Shown: piece by piece, positions 29,634 through 37,374 of the stretch | Numbering within the stretch: the first letter of the stretch is position 1 | How the letters are laid out: each line of letters opens with the position of its first letter | Assembly: GCA_030656215.1 (NCBI GenBank) | Contig: JAUSOD010000091.1 | Coordinates: 168,356 to 232,355, forward strand | DNA from: Azoarcus sp. | Lineage (GTDB): Bacteria; Pseudomonadota; Gammaproteobacteria; Burkholderiales; Rhodocyclaceae | Direction of reading: 5' to 3' | Length of the DNA: 64,000 nt | Position numbers and translations under genes: made by a program | The notes under the pieces: model-generated | What the model saw: only the letters and a program-made list of their open reading frames with translations | Told to the model about the DNA's origin: nothing | Database searches by the model: none

Positions 29634-30824
29634 CTAAAGGATGGACGCCAAAGCCGGCGGAAACAGCTCGCCATAGCGGTGCTTCGAGAAATCGTCGCCA
29701 AGTCGCTTGCCGGCTGCGGTAACAGCGCCTGCAGGCCCCATTCTTCCGATCGCTTCCGTCAATTTCTCCGGCGTCAAGGCACTGGCCCGTAGGCCAATTC
29801 CCGCCCCGACAGCCTGGACGTACTGCATGGTCAGGAACTGATCCATGTTCGAGCACACGCCAAGCACGCCTTTCGCGCATGACAGTGCCTGGTACGCGGT
29901 GGCAGTACCACCATTGCAGACGACAAACCGGGCGCGACGGGCGGCCGCTTCCCCAGAGAGATAGGGCGCCACGTAGCGCCGCCCGGGGATCGCCGAGATC
30001 GAACTGCGCCCCGCCGTGGCGACCATCGTCGTGTATCCAGCCTCCTCGAGCGCACCAAGGATCAAGGGCAAGGCGGCCGTGTTCCCGGTACTCCCGACCG
30101 AAACATACACCGAGTCGGCACTGGCAATTTCATCCCACCAGGGCGGGTTCGCCATGCTCGGTGACCACACGATCGGACCAATGTAGACATGTGGACGGGC
30201 GCCGCCCACTACGGGCACCAATGAAGGCGTATCGGCGAACAGCGCGAGATCAGCATCGGTATATGCATCCCGCAGGTCTTCCAGGGGAGTCAGCCCGTAT
30301 GTTCTCCGAACCTGATTGAGCGCACGCCCGTGCAGCCGCAGCGCAAGCGGAAAAGCCCAGCGAAAAATTGGCGTCGAAACCCTCTCGCCAAAGAAGCGTA
30401 CAGCGGCGATATCGGGCACAGGAATGCGCCCGGGGGCCTTCGCGTGCGGGCTCCACTGAGCATTGCAAATCGCTGCGTAGGGTATTCTCGACACCCGGGC
30501 CGCCACACTTAGAGAAAGCCGGAAGTCGCCCACCACCACATCGGGCTTCACACGTTCAATCAGCTGGAGATCTTCTTCAACATACTGTGCGAGCTCGCTG
30601 TGTCGGTAGGCAGGAGATCCGGCATCGAGCCGCGCCATGAACACCTTGCTGCCGATGCAGGAGAGCTTGTGCCGGACCGCACGCGAATCGCCGAAGCAGA
30701 CATCGAAACCATCCGGGCTGGCCAGATGGGTCTCCCACTCGGGTCCCAGAGATTGGGCGAGAGCGACAGGTCTCGCCACATGCGCAAGCGAGACACCTTC
30801 TGCAAAAAAGAGCACCTTAGGCAT
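29634..30824 (-). CDS. GT1-type glycosyltransferase (UGT/rhamnosyltransferase-like)
   Basis: A 396-residue GT-B fold enzyme. It starts MPKVLFFAEGVSLAHVARPV, the N-terminal acceptor domain typical of the MGT/UGT and RhlB group. The C-terminal donor-binding part has VYVSVGSTGNTAALPLIL and the signature-like RRARFVVCNGGTATAYQAL with GVCSNMDQF, which fits binding of a nucleotide sugar. No signal peptide. It is last in the minus-strand operon ThiF - nitroreductase - epimerase - GT and follows the epimerase by 21 bp, so the sugar is probably the product of that epimerase. The acceptor is unknown; a lipid or small molecule is more likely than a polysaccharide. Confidence 0.82.
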   Translation of the reverse strand: MPKVLFFAEGVSLAHVARPVALAQSLGPEWETHLASPDGFDVCFGDSRAVRHKLSCIGSKVFMARLDAGSPAYRHSELAQYVEEDLQLIERVKPDVVVGDFRLSLSVAARVSRIPYAAICNAQWSPHAKAPGRIPVPDIAAVRFFGERVSTPIFRWAFPLALRLHGRALNQVRRTYGLTPLEDLRDAYTDADLALFADTPSLVPVVGGARPHVYIGPIVWSPSMANPPWWDEIASADSVYVSVGSTGNTAALPLILGALEEAGYTTMVATAGRSSISAIPGRRYVAPYLSGEAAARRARFVVCNGGTATAYQALSCAKGVLGVCSNMDQFLTMQYVQAVGAGIGLRASALTPEKLTEAIGRMGPAGAVTAAGKRLGDDFSKHRYGELFPPALASIL

Positions 30825-30845
30825 GGTGGCGAGGCCGCCTCACTT

Positions 30846-31985
30846 CTATGTGGCCGACTTCCGGGCGCGTCCGAATAGCCCGTGGCGGTCCAGTTCGGCG
30901 ACAGTGGTGTCGTAAAGATCCACACTTTCCTGGCTCTGCGCCCACGCACTGAACTCTCTCATGCCGGTTGCTATGTCGATGAGAGGCGAATAACCCAGGC
31001 GACTTCTTGATTCGCTCAGATCAGCGAAGCACGCATAAATGTCGCCCACCCGAAACTCACCTCGATCCTCAAGCCTCGCACTCACCCCCAGCGCATCGGC
31101 AAGGGAAGTGGCGATCGTGGAAATCGTATCGGCCTGCCCCGAACCGATATTGAAGGTGCCGCCGATGACGTCCTCAGCAGAGAGCGCCAACAAGTTTGCC
31201 CGGACAACATCATCGACATGAACGAAATCCCTCAGGGGGCGGCCGCCCTCGTACATGGAGAGGCTCCGTCCGGCCCTGAGCAGCGAATAGAAGATCGACA
31301 CCACTCCCGTATACGGGTTGCGCAGCGACTGACCGGCGCCATAGACGTTGAAGTATCGCAAGACGACCAAGGGCAAACCCAGCGTCTGCTGCGCCCACCG
31401 GCAATAGTCTTCCTGGTGAACTTTGGTCCATGCATAAACGGACAACGGCTTCCGGTCGCACGACTCGGGGGTAGGCGACGCAGCCATGGCTTCACTGCAT
31501 TCGCAGCAGTACATCTCGAAACGCCCGCTTTCCATGGCCTCACGGTCACGCGTGGCCGGATGCTGATATCCATGGGTCCGACACACGTACATGCCTTCCC
31601 CATAGACAGCCCGTGACGAAGCCAACACGACCCGCCGCAAGGACGCGCGTGATTTGATAATGGCCTCGACCAGTGTCGCAGTACCGCGGACATTAGTCTC
31701 AACGTAATCCGCAAGGTCGTACATGCTCTGGCCGACACCAGTCCGCGCGGCAAGATGGATGACCGCCTCTACGCCTTCCAGTGCGGCGACGCAGTCCGCA
31801 AGATTACAGACGTCGCCCCTCACACATTCGGCAATGCTCGATAACGCTAGCGGAAAATCGGCGTTTGATCCGTGTATCTGCGGATCCAGACAATCGAGGA
31901 CACGCACCACATGGCCTTCCGCAACAAGCGCCGCACTTGTCCGCGTACCAATGAATCCGGCACCCCCCGTCACAAGTACTTTCAT
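30846..31985 (-). CDS. NAD-dependent epimerase, dTDP-L-rhamnose 4-epimerase-like
   Basis: Extended SDR of 379 residues with MKVLVTGGAGFIGTRTSAAL, VIHLAARTGVGQSM, the active-site strand LASSRAVYGEG and, after an insertion, YAWTKVHQEDY (Tyr-x3-Lys). The insertion of about 40 residues carries clustered cysteines (MYVCRTHGY, MYCCECSEAM, PESCDRK), a feature I associate with dTDP-L-rhamnose 4-epimerases (WbiB-like), where it looks like a zinc ribbon. GGAGGA precedes the ATG at 31985; upstream frame extension is rejected. Its place next to a GT1 enzyme suggests a 6-deoxy-L-talose or related sugar. Confidence 0.8.
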   Translation of the reverse strand: MKVLVTGGAGFIGTRTSAALVAEGHVVRVLDCLDPQIHGSNADFPLALSSIAECVRGDVCNLADCVAALEGVEAVIHLAARTGVGQSMYDLADYVETNVRGTATLVEAIIKSRASLRRVVLASSRAVYGEGMYVCRTHGYQHPATRDREAMESGRFEMYCCECSEAMAASPTPESCDRKPLSVYAWTKVHQEDYCRWAQQTLGLPLVVLRYFNVYGAGQSLRNPYTGVVSIFYSLLRAGRSLSMYEGGRPLRDFVHVDDVVRANLLALSAEDVIGGTFNIGSGQADTISTIATSLADALGVSARLEDRGEFRVGDIYACFADLSESRSRLGYSPLIDIATGMREFSAWAQSQESVDLYDTTVAELDRHGLFGRARKSAT

Positions 31986-32038
31986 CACATTCCTCCAAGA
32001 GTATGTTGACAAGGAGCCCAACGCAGGCCAAATGCCCC

Positions 32039-33097
32039 CTAGACCATGAGATCGGACAGCGGTTTTCGAATAGACCGCGAGAGCGGCTGGCGCGAATAAC
32101 CTGTTCTGCAAAAGAATACCGCACCAGCCCCTGCCAGACTCAGGACTTCATTGCCAAGCGCACGAGCCCTTTCACTCACCGCGTCGTCGGCCGACAAGGC
32201 CTTTCCGGCTTCGGCGTACCAGCCGAAGATGAGCGGCGTCATTTCTGGCTGTACATGAAGCCCAAGGCTCGCCGCAGTAAGCCAGAGTCTCTGCATGGCG
32301 CCGCCCGCCCTTGCGAAGTCGGTAACAGAGGTCGGAGCCGCATCGGCCACAATCAATAGATGCCCCGCACATGAAAGCGCAGGAATCAGATCGAGCTGAA
32401 TACGCGGAGCAAGCGTACCCAGTAAATAGCGGTTCAGGAAGCTCACCCTTTCCCAGCTTTGCATAGCCCACTGCATCAAGCGTGCAGTAAGCGGATCAAC
32501 CCCCACCGCCTGCTCAGGAATACGATCTTCACTGAATTGAGCGTTCCACTCTATCACCTCTTTGTGCACCAGATAGGCTTCGGGGCATGTCAGGCGCACA
32601 TGCGCGTTTCGCCAAAGCAAGCGTGCTACTGCCAGCCGCTCCCGGAATGACTCGAACGATCTAACCCCGTATCCAGAGCCCGGAGCTGCGAAGAGCACGG
32701 CACGCTGTGTGGCAGTCAGCGGAGTCGTTCTCATCGGTCGACGTTGAACCGTTCTGGATTCGATGAAGTGACTGAGCGGATCTGGATCCATCAAAGGATC
32801 CTGCTCAAACGATACCTCGTAGACAACGGCGCCGGAAACGCCGCTTTCGCGTAGAGCCCAGTCGGCCTTCAAGCGGTAACGACTTGCTGCGACACGGATT
32901 GTCTCAAGCAGTGCGCCATGAGCCATATAGCTGGCGCGGCCCTCGAAATCGTACACACACCAGTCGCGCGTATCATGACCGTGGACCGCAACCTGCGTAT
33001 CGCTCAGTACTTCGAACCGCCACGGCTGTGTGTTGTCCCCACTGGGCGCCCAGCGCGCAAGGTCCAGTATCTTCAGCAGAATCTCGCGAGTGCTCAT
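32039..33097 (-). CDS. Nitroreductase-fold protein paired with ThiF
   Basis: A 352-residue protein with the flavin-binding N-terminal pattern LDLARWAPSGDNTQPWRFEV, then SHFIESRTVQRRPM, and a long C-terminal half ending in GAGAVFFCRTGYSRQPLSR. It is longer than ordinary nitroreductases (about 200) and resembles the Acg/MoeY-type members. The gene follows the ThiF-family gene with one base between stop and ATG. In Mycobacterium tuberculosis MoeY (Rv1355c) an E1-like and a nitroreductase-like domain are fused, so the two proteins here probably work together. The substrate is unknown. The start could also be GTG at 33109. Confidence 0.75.
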   Translation of the reverse strand: MSTREILLKILDLARWAPSGDNTQPWRFEVLSDTQVAVHGHDTRDWCVYDFEGRASYMAHGALLETIRVAASRYRLKADWALRESGVSGAVVYEVSFEQDPLMDPDPLSHFIESRTVQRRPMRTTPLTATQRAVLFAAPGSGYGVRSFESFRERLAVARLLWRNAHVRLTCPEAYLVHKEVIEWNAQFSEDRIPEQAVGVDPLTARLMQWAMQSWERVSFLNRYLLGTLAPRIQLDLIPALSCAGHLLIVADAAPTSVTDFARAGGAMQRLWLTAASLGLHVQPEMTPLIFGWYAEAGKALSADDAVSERARALGNEVLSLAGAGAVFFCRTGYSRQPLSRSIRKPLSDLMV

Positions 33098-33098
33098 A

Positions 33099-33977
33099 TC
33101 AAACCCCACTTCCCTTCATTCGCTGCAATTGCCTGCGAGCTATCCAGAGCCCGAGGCGTTGTATCGGATTCCGGTTTCCGCCCGGTCGCCAAGTCTTTAC
33201 GAGACGATTCCGATAGGCGTCGAACTGATATCCGCGCGGGGCAATCGGCACGCCACCGCGCCCCAGAAGCAGCTTCAGACTTTCCGTTGCAGACACCCCG
33301 GCACATAACTGGCAGGCCGCTATCGTCGATGGGCCGCGACGCTCGGAAAGATTGACCCGTGACGGATCTACGAGGTAACCGCGCTGCAACATCGCCGGCG
33401 ACAGACCAAGAAGGAAGCGCACAGCCATTTCGTCCTCGGAACAGCCATCGAGGCAGAAGTAATCCTCAAATGACATTCCTCCGGGAGCGAAAATCAGCAC
33501 AGCGGTTCCCATGCCCAGCGGCGCGGCAGTCACAGCCGGAATGCCGAGTCGGTGGCAAGCGGCGAAGGTCTCCCTGCGGGCGGCAAATGCGAAGAAATCG
33601 AGCCCGTCTACGTAGAGATCCACGTCCTTGAGAAAATCGTCGAGGTTGCCTTCGGAAACACCTTGCGGGAAAGACCTTACATCAAGCTCCGGATTGATTT
33701 CGCGCGCCAATTCGGCCATCACCTCGACCTTCGGGCGCCCGAGCGCCGAAACCGATGCCCCAGCCTGCCGATTGAAGTTGACGACATCGAAGGTGTCGAA
33801 ATCTGCAATATTGAAAGCGCCTATGCCCGTCCGCGCGAGGGTGAGCAGGTGCACTCCGCCGACGCCCCCCATGCCTGCAATGGCAACGCGCTTTGTGCGC
33901 AGGCTCGCCTGCTCTGCGGCCGTCACCCAGCCGATGTTGCGGGAAAAGGCATCGTCGTAGTCGAAACTCCCGCTCAT
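33099..33977 (-). CDS. ThiF/MoeB/E1-like adenylyltransferase
   Basis: A 292-residue E1-superfamily enzyme. The ATP-binding loop is VAIAGMGGVGGVHLLTLAR (about 30-48). IADFDTFDVVNFNRQAGAS has the acidic nucleotide-binding strand and the Asn-Arg-Gln arginine finger. VDLYVDGLDFFAFAARR matches the DxxD region. Possible metal cysteines are in FCLDGCSED and ACQLCAGVS. Enzymes of this type adenylate a C-terminal carboxylate of a protein or peptide, or a small acid. No ubiquitin-like partner (ThiS/MoaD) is nearby. It is the first gene of the minus-strand operon, with GGAGAG before its ATG. Confidence 0.83.
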   Translation of the reverse strand: MSGSFDYDDAFSRNIGWVTAAEQASLRTKRVAIAGMGGVGGVHLLTLARTGIGAFNIADFDTFDVVNFNRQAGASVSALGRPKVEVMAELAREINPELDVRSFPQGVSEGNLDDFLKDVDLYVDGLDFFAFAARRETFAACHRLGIPAVTAAPLGMGTAVLIFAPGGMSFEDYFCLDGCSEDEMAVRFLLGLSPAMLQRGYLVDPSRVNLSERRGPSTIAACQLCAGVSATESLKLLLGRGGVPIAPRGYQFDAYRNRLVKTWRPGGNRNPIQRLGLWIARRQLQRMKGSGV

Positions 33978-34048
33978 TCACATCTCTCCTTCATCGGAAA
34001 CCGCTCCACAAGCTATCATAACCAAATAGATTCAACTCCGAGACCCGC

Positions 34049-35290
34049 ATGTTTGCTGCCTCTTTGGGCGCTATTGAGCAGACCCTGCTCCTCGCCTCAC
34101 GCAACCTGCTCCGCCAACGCCGGCGTGCTGCACTGGCTCTGCTGATCATATGCGGCGGCGTCATCACGTTCCTGCTCGCCGGCGGCTTCATCAACTGGGT
34201 GCTCGAAAGCATGCGCGAGTCGACGATCCACTCCCAACTCGGTCATGTGCAGATCACACGTCCAGGCTATCTTCGCGAAGGACTTGGCGACCCCTACCGC
34301 TACCTGTTGCCAGCCGATACGGGCGCAGCGCGCGAGAACGCACCCGCCTCACTTCGCACCTTAGCACCTCGCCTCTCGTTCAACGGCCTGTTGAGCAAGG
34401 GCGACGACACGATTTCCTTCATCGGCGAAGGCGTCGACCCGGTACTCGAAGCACCGATCGCCAAGGCAATCACCATTGCAGAAGGGCGAAGCCTGGAAGA
34501 AAGCCCCGTCGATTCAGTCCTGCTCGGCGTCGGACTGGCTGCCAACATTTCGGCCCGCCCTGGCGACACGGTGGTGCTGCTCGGAACGACAGCCGAGGGC
34601 GGAATCAATGCCGTCGAGCTAACAGTCGCCGGCTTGTTCGCAACCACCACGAAAGCCTACGACGATACCGCGTTGCGGGTTCCGATCGAGGTGGCACGAC
34701 GACTGATGCGGGTTGAGGGCGCAACCAGCTGGGTACTGCTGCTTGATCAAACCGAGCAGACCGACGACGTCGTCGCAGAGTTGCGCCAAAGACTTCCCGC
34801 GGATCAGTTCGAGGTCATTCCATGGTCCGACCTGGCCGACTTCTACAACAAGACGGTGGTGCTGTTCTCGCAACAGGTCGGCGTAATCCGGATTCTGATT
34901 GCCCTCATCGTTGTCCTCAGCATCTCGAATACGCTGACCATGGCAGTCATAGAGCGGACTGCCGAGATTGGCACCTCCATGGCGATCGGCGTTCGCCGCA
35001 GTGGCATACTTTCTCAGTTCGTGCTCGAGGGCGCCCTGCTCGGCCTTGCCGGTGGCCTCATCGGGGTTGCGCTGGGTCTGATCGTCGGAACACTGGTGTC
35101 GATCATCGGCATTCCGATGCCCCCGCCACCTGGCATGGCGATGGGTTTCATTGGCGAGATATCGATCTCACCCACGCTTGCGCTGGATGGCTTCTTACTG
35201 GCCTTCCTTACAACGCTGCTCGCCAGCATATTCCCGGCGTGGAAGGCCTCGCGCATGATCATCGTCGACGCTCTGCGCCACCAGCGATAA
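34049..35290 (+). CDS. MacB/LolC-type ABC transporter permease 1
   Basis: A 413-residue permease with one N-terminal helix (ALALLIICGGVITFLLAGGF), a large periplasmic domain (about 55-270) and three C-terminal helices typical of FtsX/LolC/MacB proteins (IRILIALIVVLSISNTLTMA then EIGTSMAIGVRRSG). The motif PMPPPPGMAMGF is shared with the next gene, showing that the two are paralogues. It is divergent from the ThiF gene across 71 bp. No ATPase gene adjoins, so the ATP-binding subunit must be elsewhere. It would export or extract a lipid-like or lipoprotein substrate. Confidence 0.87.
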   Translation: MFAASLGAIEQTLLLASRNLLRQRRRAALALLIICGGVITFLLAGGFINWVLESMRESTIHSQLGHVQITRPGYLREGLGDPYRYLLPADTGAARENAPASLRTLAPRLSFNGLLSKGDDTISFIGEGVDPVLEAPIAKAITIAEGRSLEESPVDSVLLGVGLAANISARPGDTVVLLGTTAEGGINAVELTVAGLFATTTKAYDDTALRVPIEVARRLMRVEGATSWVLLLDQTEQTDDVVAELRQRLPADQFEVIPWSDLADFYNKTVVLFSQQVGVIRILIALIVVLSISNTLTMAVIERTAEIGTSMAIGVRRSGILSQFVLEGALLGLAGGLIGVALGLIVGTLVSIIGIPMPPPPGMAMGFIGEISISPTLALDGFLLAFLTTLLASIFPAWKASRMIIVDALRHQR

Positions 35291-35294
35291 GCCC

Positions 35295-36506
35295 ATGTTC
35301 TTCAAACTTGCCCTGCGCAATATCTTTCGCCAGAAAATCAGGACCGCAATGACCCTTGCGGCGATCATCTTTGGCGTGTGCGGCCTGATTCTGTCCGGTG
35401 GCTTCGTACAGGACATTTTCGTGCAACTCGGCGAAGCGATCATTCATTCACAGACCGGGCACGTTCAGGTTTTTCGCAAGGACTTCCTCGAGAAGGGAAC
35501 ACGGCAGCCCGACAAGTTCCTGATCGAGAACCCCATCCCGCTGGCCGAGCGCATCTCTGCCATAGACGGCGTCAAGGATGTATCCGCACGGCTCAGCTTC
35601 TCGGGCATGCTCAACAACGGGCGACGCGACCTCGGCATCGTAGGGGAAGGGATCGAGCCGGAGAAGGAAGCCGAACTCGGTACCTTCGTGTCCATTACCG
35701 CAGGTCGGCAGCTCACGAACGGCGACACTTTCGGCATGGTGGTCGGGCAGGGGGTGGCGCACTCGCTGAATCTTAAGCCAGGCGATCAGGTGACGCTGGT
35801 GATGAACACATCGGAGGGCGCGCTCAATACCCTCGACTTTGAGATCATCGGCATATTCCAGAGCTTCTCAAAGGACTTCGACGCGCGTGCAGTGCGCATT
35901 CCCCTGCCTGCCGCACAGGAACTCCTGCTCAACAACGGCGCCAATCTCCTGGTGGTGAGCCTTCATCACACGCAGGATACAGACAGGGTTCTCACGCAGG
36001 TCCAGACGCTGCTCGACGGCACCCTCGATGCACGCAACTGGCGCCAGCTCTCGGACTTTTACGACAAGACCCTGCAACTCTACGACCGCCAGTTTGGTGT
36101 TCTGCAACTGATCATACTGCTGATGGTGCTACTTTCCGTGGCTAATGCGGTCAACATGAGCGCCTTCGAACGCCTCGGTGAATTCGGGACGCTACAGGCG
36201 CTGGGTAACACACGCTCGCAGATTGCACGTCTTATTCTGCTTGAGAACACTTACCTCGGCCTCATAGGCGCATGTGCCGGCGTCCTTATCGGCGTCGCTC
36301 TTGCGCTGATCATTTCCGCAATCGGCATACCGATGCCGCCTCCGCCCAACGCGAACGTCGGTTACACCGCATTCATCCGTATCGACACGGGGACGGTGAG
36401 TTCCGCCTTCCTCATCGGGCTGGCAGCGACCTCGGTTGCGGCGATTTTTCCGGCCATGCGCGTATCGAAGATACCGGTCGTCGATGCACTGCGACAGAAC
36501 GGCTAA
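35295..36506 (+). CDS. MacB/LolC-type ABC transporter permease 2
   Basis: A 403-residue paralogue of the preceding permease with the same layout: FKLALRNIFRQKIRTAMTLA leading into helix 1, a periplasmic domain, then LQLIILLMVLLSVANAVNMS, FERLGEFGTLQALGNTRSQI and PMPPPPNANVGY. It starts 4 bp after permease 1. The pair should form a heterodimer like LolC-LolE. It is followed after 21 bp by the exosortase-associated acyltransferase gene, which places the exporter and that enzyme in one operon. Confidence 0.87.
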   Translation: MFFKLALRNIFRQKIRTAMTLAAIIFGVCGLILSGGFVQDIFVQLGEAIIHSQTGHVQVFRKDFLEKGTRQPDKFLIENPIPLAERISAIDGVKDVSARLSFSGMLNNGRRDLGIVGEGIEPEKEAELGTFVSITAGRQLTNGDTFGMVVGQGVAHSLNLKPGDQVTLVMNTSEGALNTLDFEIIGIFQSFSKDFDARAVRIPLPAAQELLLNNGANLLVVSLHHTQDTDRVLTQVQTLLDGTLDARNWRQLSDFYDKTLQLYDRQFGVLQLIILLMVLLSVANAVNMSAFERLGEFGTLQALGNTRSQIARLILLENTYLGLIGACAGVLIGVALALIISAIGIPMPPPPNANVGYTAFIRIDTGTVSSAFLIGLAATSVAAIFPAMRVSKIPVVDALRQNG

Positions 36507-36527
36507 CCCACCACGGGCTGACACACC

Positions 36528-37295
36528 ATGCAACTCTTCGAACGCTTCAACCTCGGCCACGGCTTCCGGAAGTATTTTGAGATCGCCGCGGCAACGAACG
36601 AGCAGTTACGCAACGACGTCTTCCGCATTCGTCATGAGGTGTATTGCGAGGAGCTCAAGTTCGAACCCGAGCGGCCAGACCGGCGGGAGACGGACAGCTA
36701 CGACCCGCACAGCCTGCACTGCCTGATCCGCACATCCAACGCACCCAATCATCTGGTGGGCTGCACCCGGCTGGTGCTGGCCAAACCGGATGATCCGTTG
36801 GCACCCTTGCCATTCGAACATACCTGTGAACACACCCTGGACCGTTCGATCATCGATCCGATGAAACTGCCGCGCGACCGTATTGCCGAGGTTTCGCGCC
36901 TGGCAGTGAGGGGCGCATACCGCAGGCGTCGGGGCGACGAGAGAGCGCCGGTCGCCATCAGCGACGAGGACTTCGGCACTGGCGACCAGCCCCGTTTTCC
37001 CTACATCCCGATCGGCCTCTACCTGGGTGCGGTTGCGCTGGCGGCAAGAAGCGGGATCGACACCCTGTTCGTGCTCACCGAACCGCGCCTGGCATCACAC
37101 TTTGGCAAGCTCGGAGTCGATATCAAGCAGATCGGGGGGCCGGTGGAACACCGCGGCATCCGGGTTCCGTCGATGATGCACGTGCCGAGCATCATCAAGG
37201 GCATGCGCTTCATGGTGAAGCCGATCTGGCGGGTGATTCAGGAGGAAATCGAGCAAGGCTTCGAGAACGAGAAGGGCGGAAAATCGCTGACCTGA
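36528..37295 (+). CDS. PEP-CTERM/exosortase system-associated acyltransferase (N-acyl amino acid synthase-like)
   Basis: A 255-residue GNAT-fold enzyme related to acyl-homoserine lactone synthases, matching the family that travels with exosortase systems (TIGR03694 type). Visible: NDVFRIRHEVYCEELKFEP (compare the LuxI start of the fold), HLVGCTRLVLAKPDD, the core AEVSRLAVRGAYRRR and LTEPRLASHFGKLGVDIKQI. Members of this group were reported to make long-chain N-acyl amino acids (Craig and co-workers, 2011). It follows the two ABC permeases and is ended by a perfect hairpin. Amino acid and acyl substrates are not predictable. Confidence 0.88.
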   Translation: MQLFERFNLGHGFRKYFEIAAATNEQLRNDVFRIRHEVYCEELKFEPERPDRRETDSYDPHSLHCLIRTSNAPNHLVGCTRLVLAKPDDPLAPLPFEHTCEHTLDRSIIDPMKLPRDRIAEVSRLAVRGAYRRRRGDERAPVAISDEDFGTGDQPRFPYIPIGLYLGAVALAARSGIDTLFVLTEPRLASHFGKLGVDIKQIGGPVEHRGIRVPSMMHVPSIIKGMRFMVKPIWRVIQEEIEQGFENEKGGKSLT

Positions 37296-37327
37296 GGCAG
37301 GGACTGCATGCCAAGCCCCGCAAGTGT

Positions 37328-37356
37328 GAAAAGGCCCGCATCGCGCGGGCCTTTTC
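37328..37356. terminator. Bidirectional terminator between acyltransferase and prpE
   Basis: GAAAAGGCCCGC-atcgc-GCGGGCCTTTTC is a perfect 12-bp stem with short T-runs on both strands. It lies between the convergent genes ending at 37295 and 37375. Confidence 0.88.
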
Positions 37357-37374
37357 ATTGCTACGACTACGGAA

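Noticed and set aside
36528-37295. LuxI-type autoinducer synthase
   Set aside because: Same fold, but the sequence fits the exosortase-associated acyltransferase group, and no LuxR-type gene is nearby.
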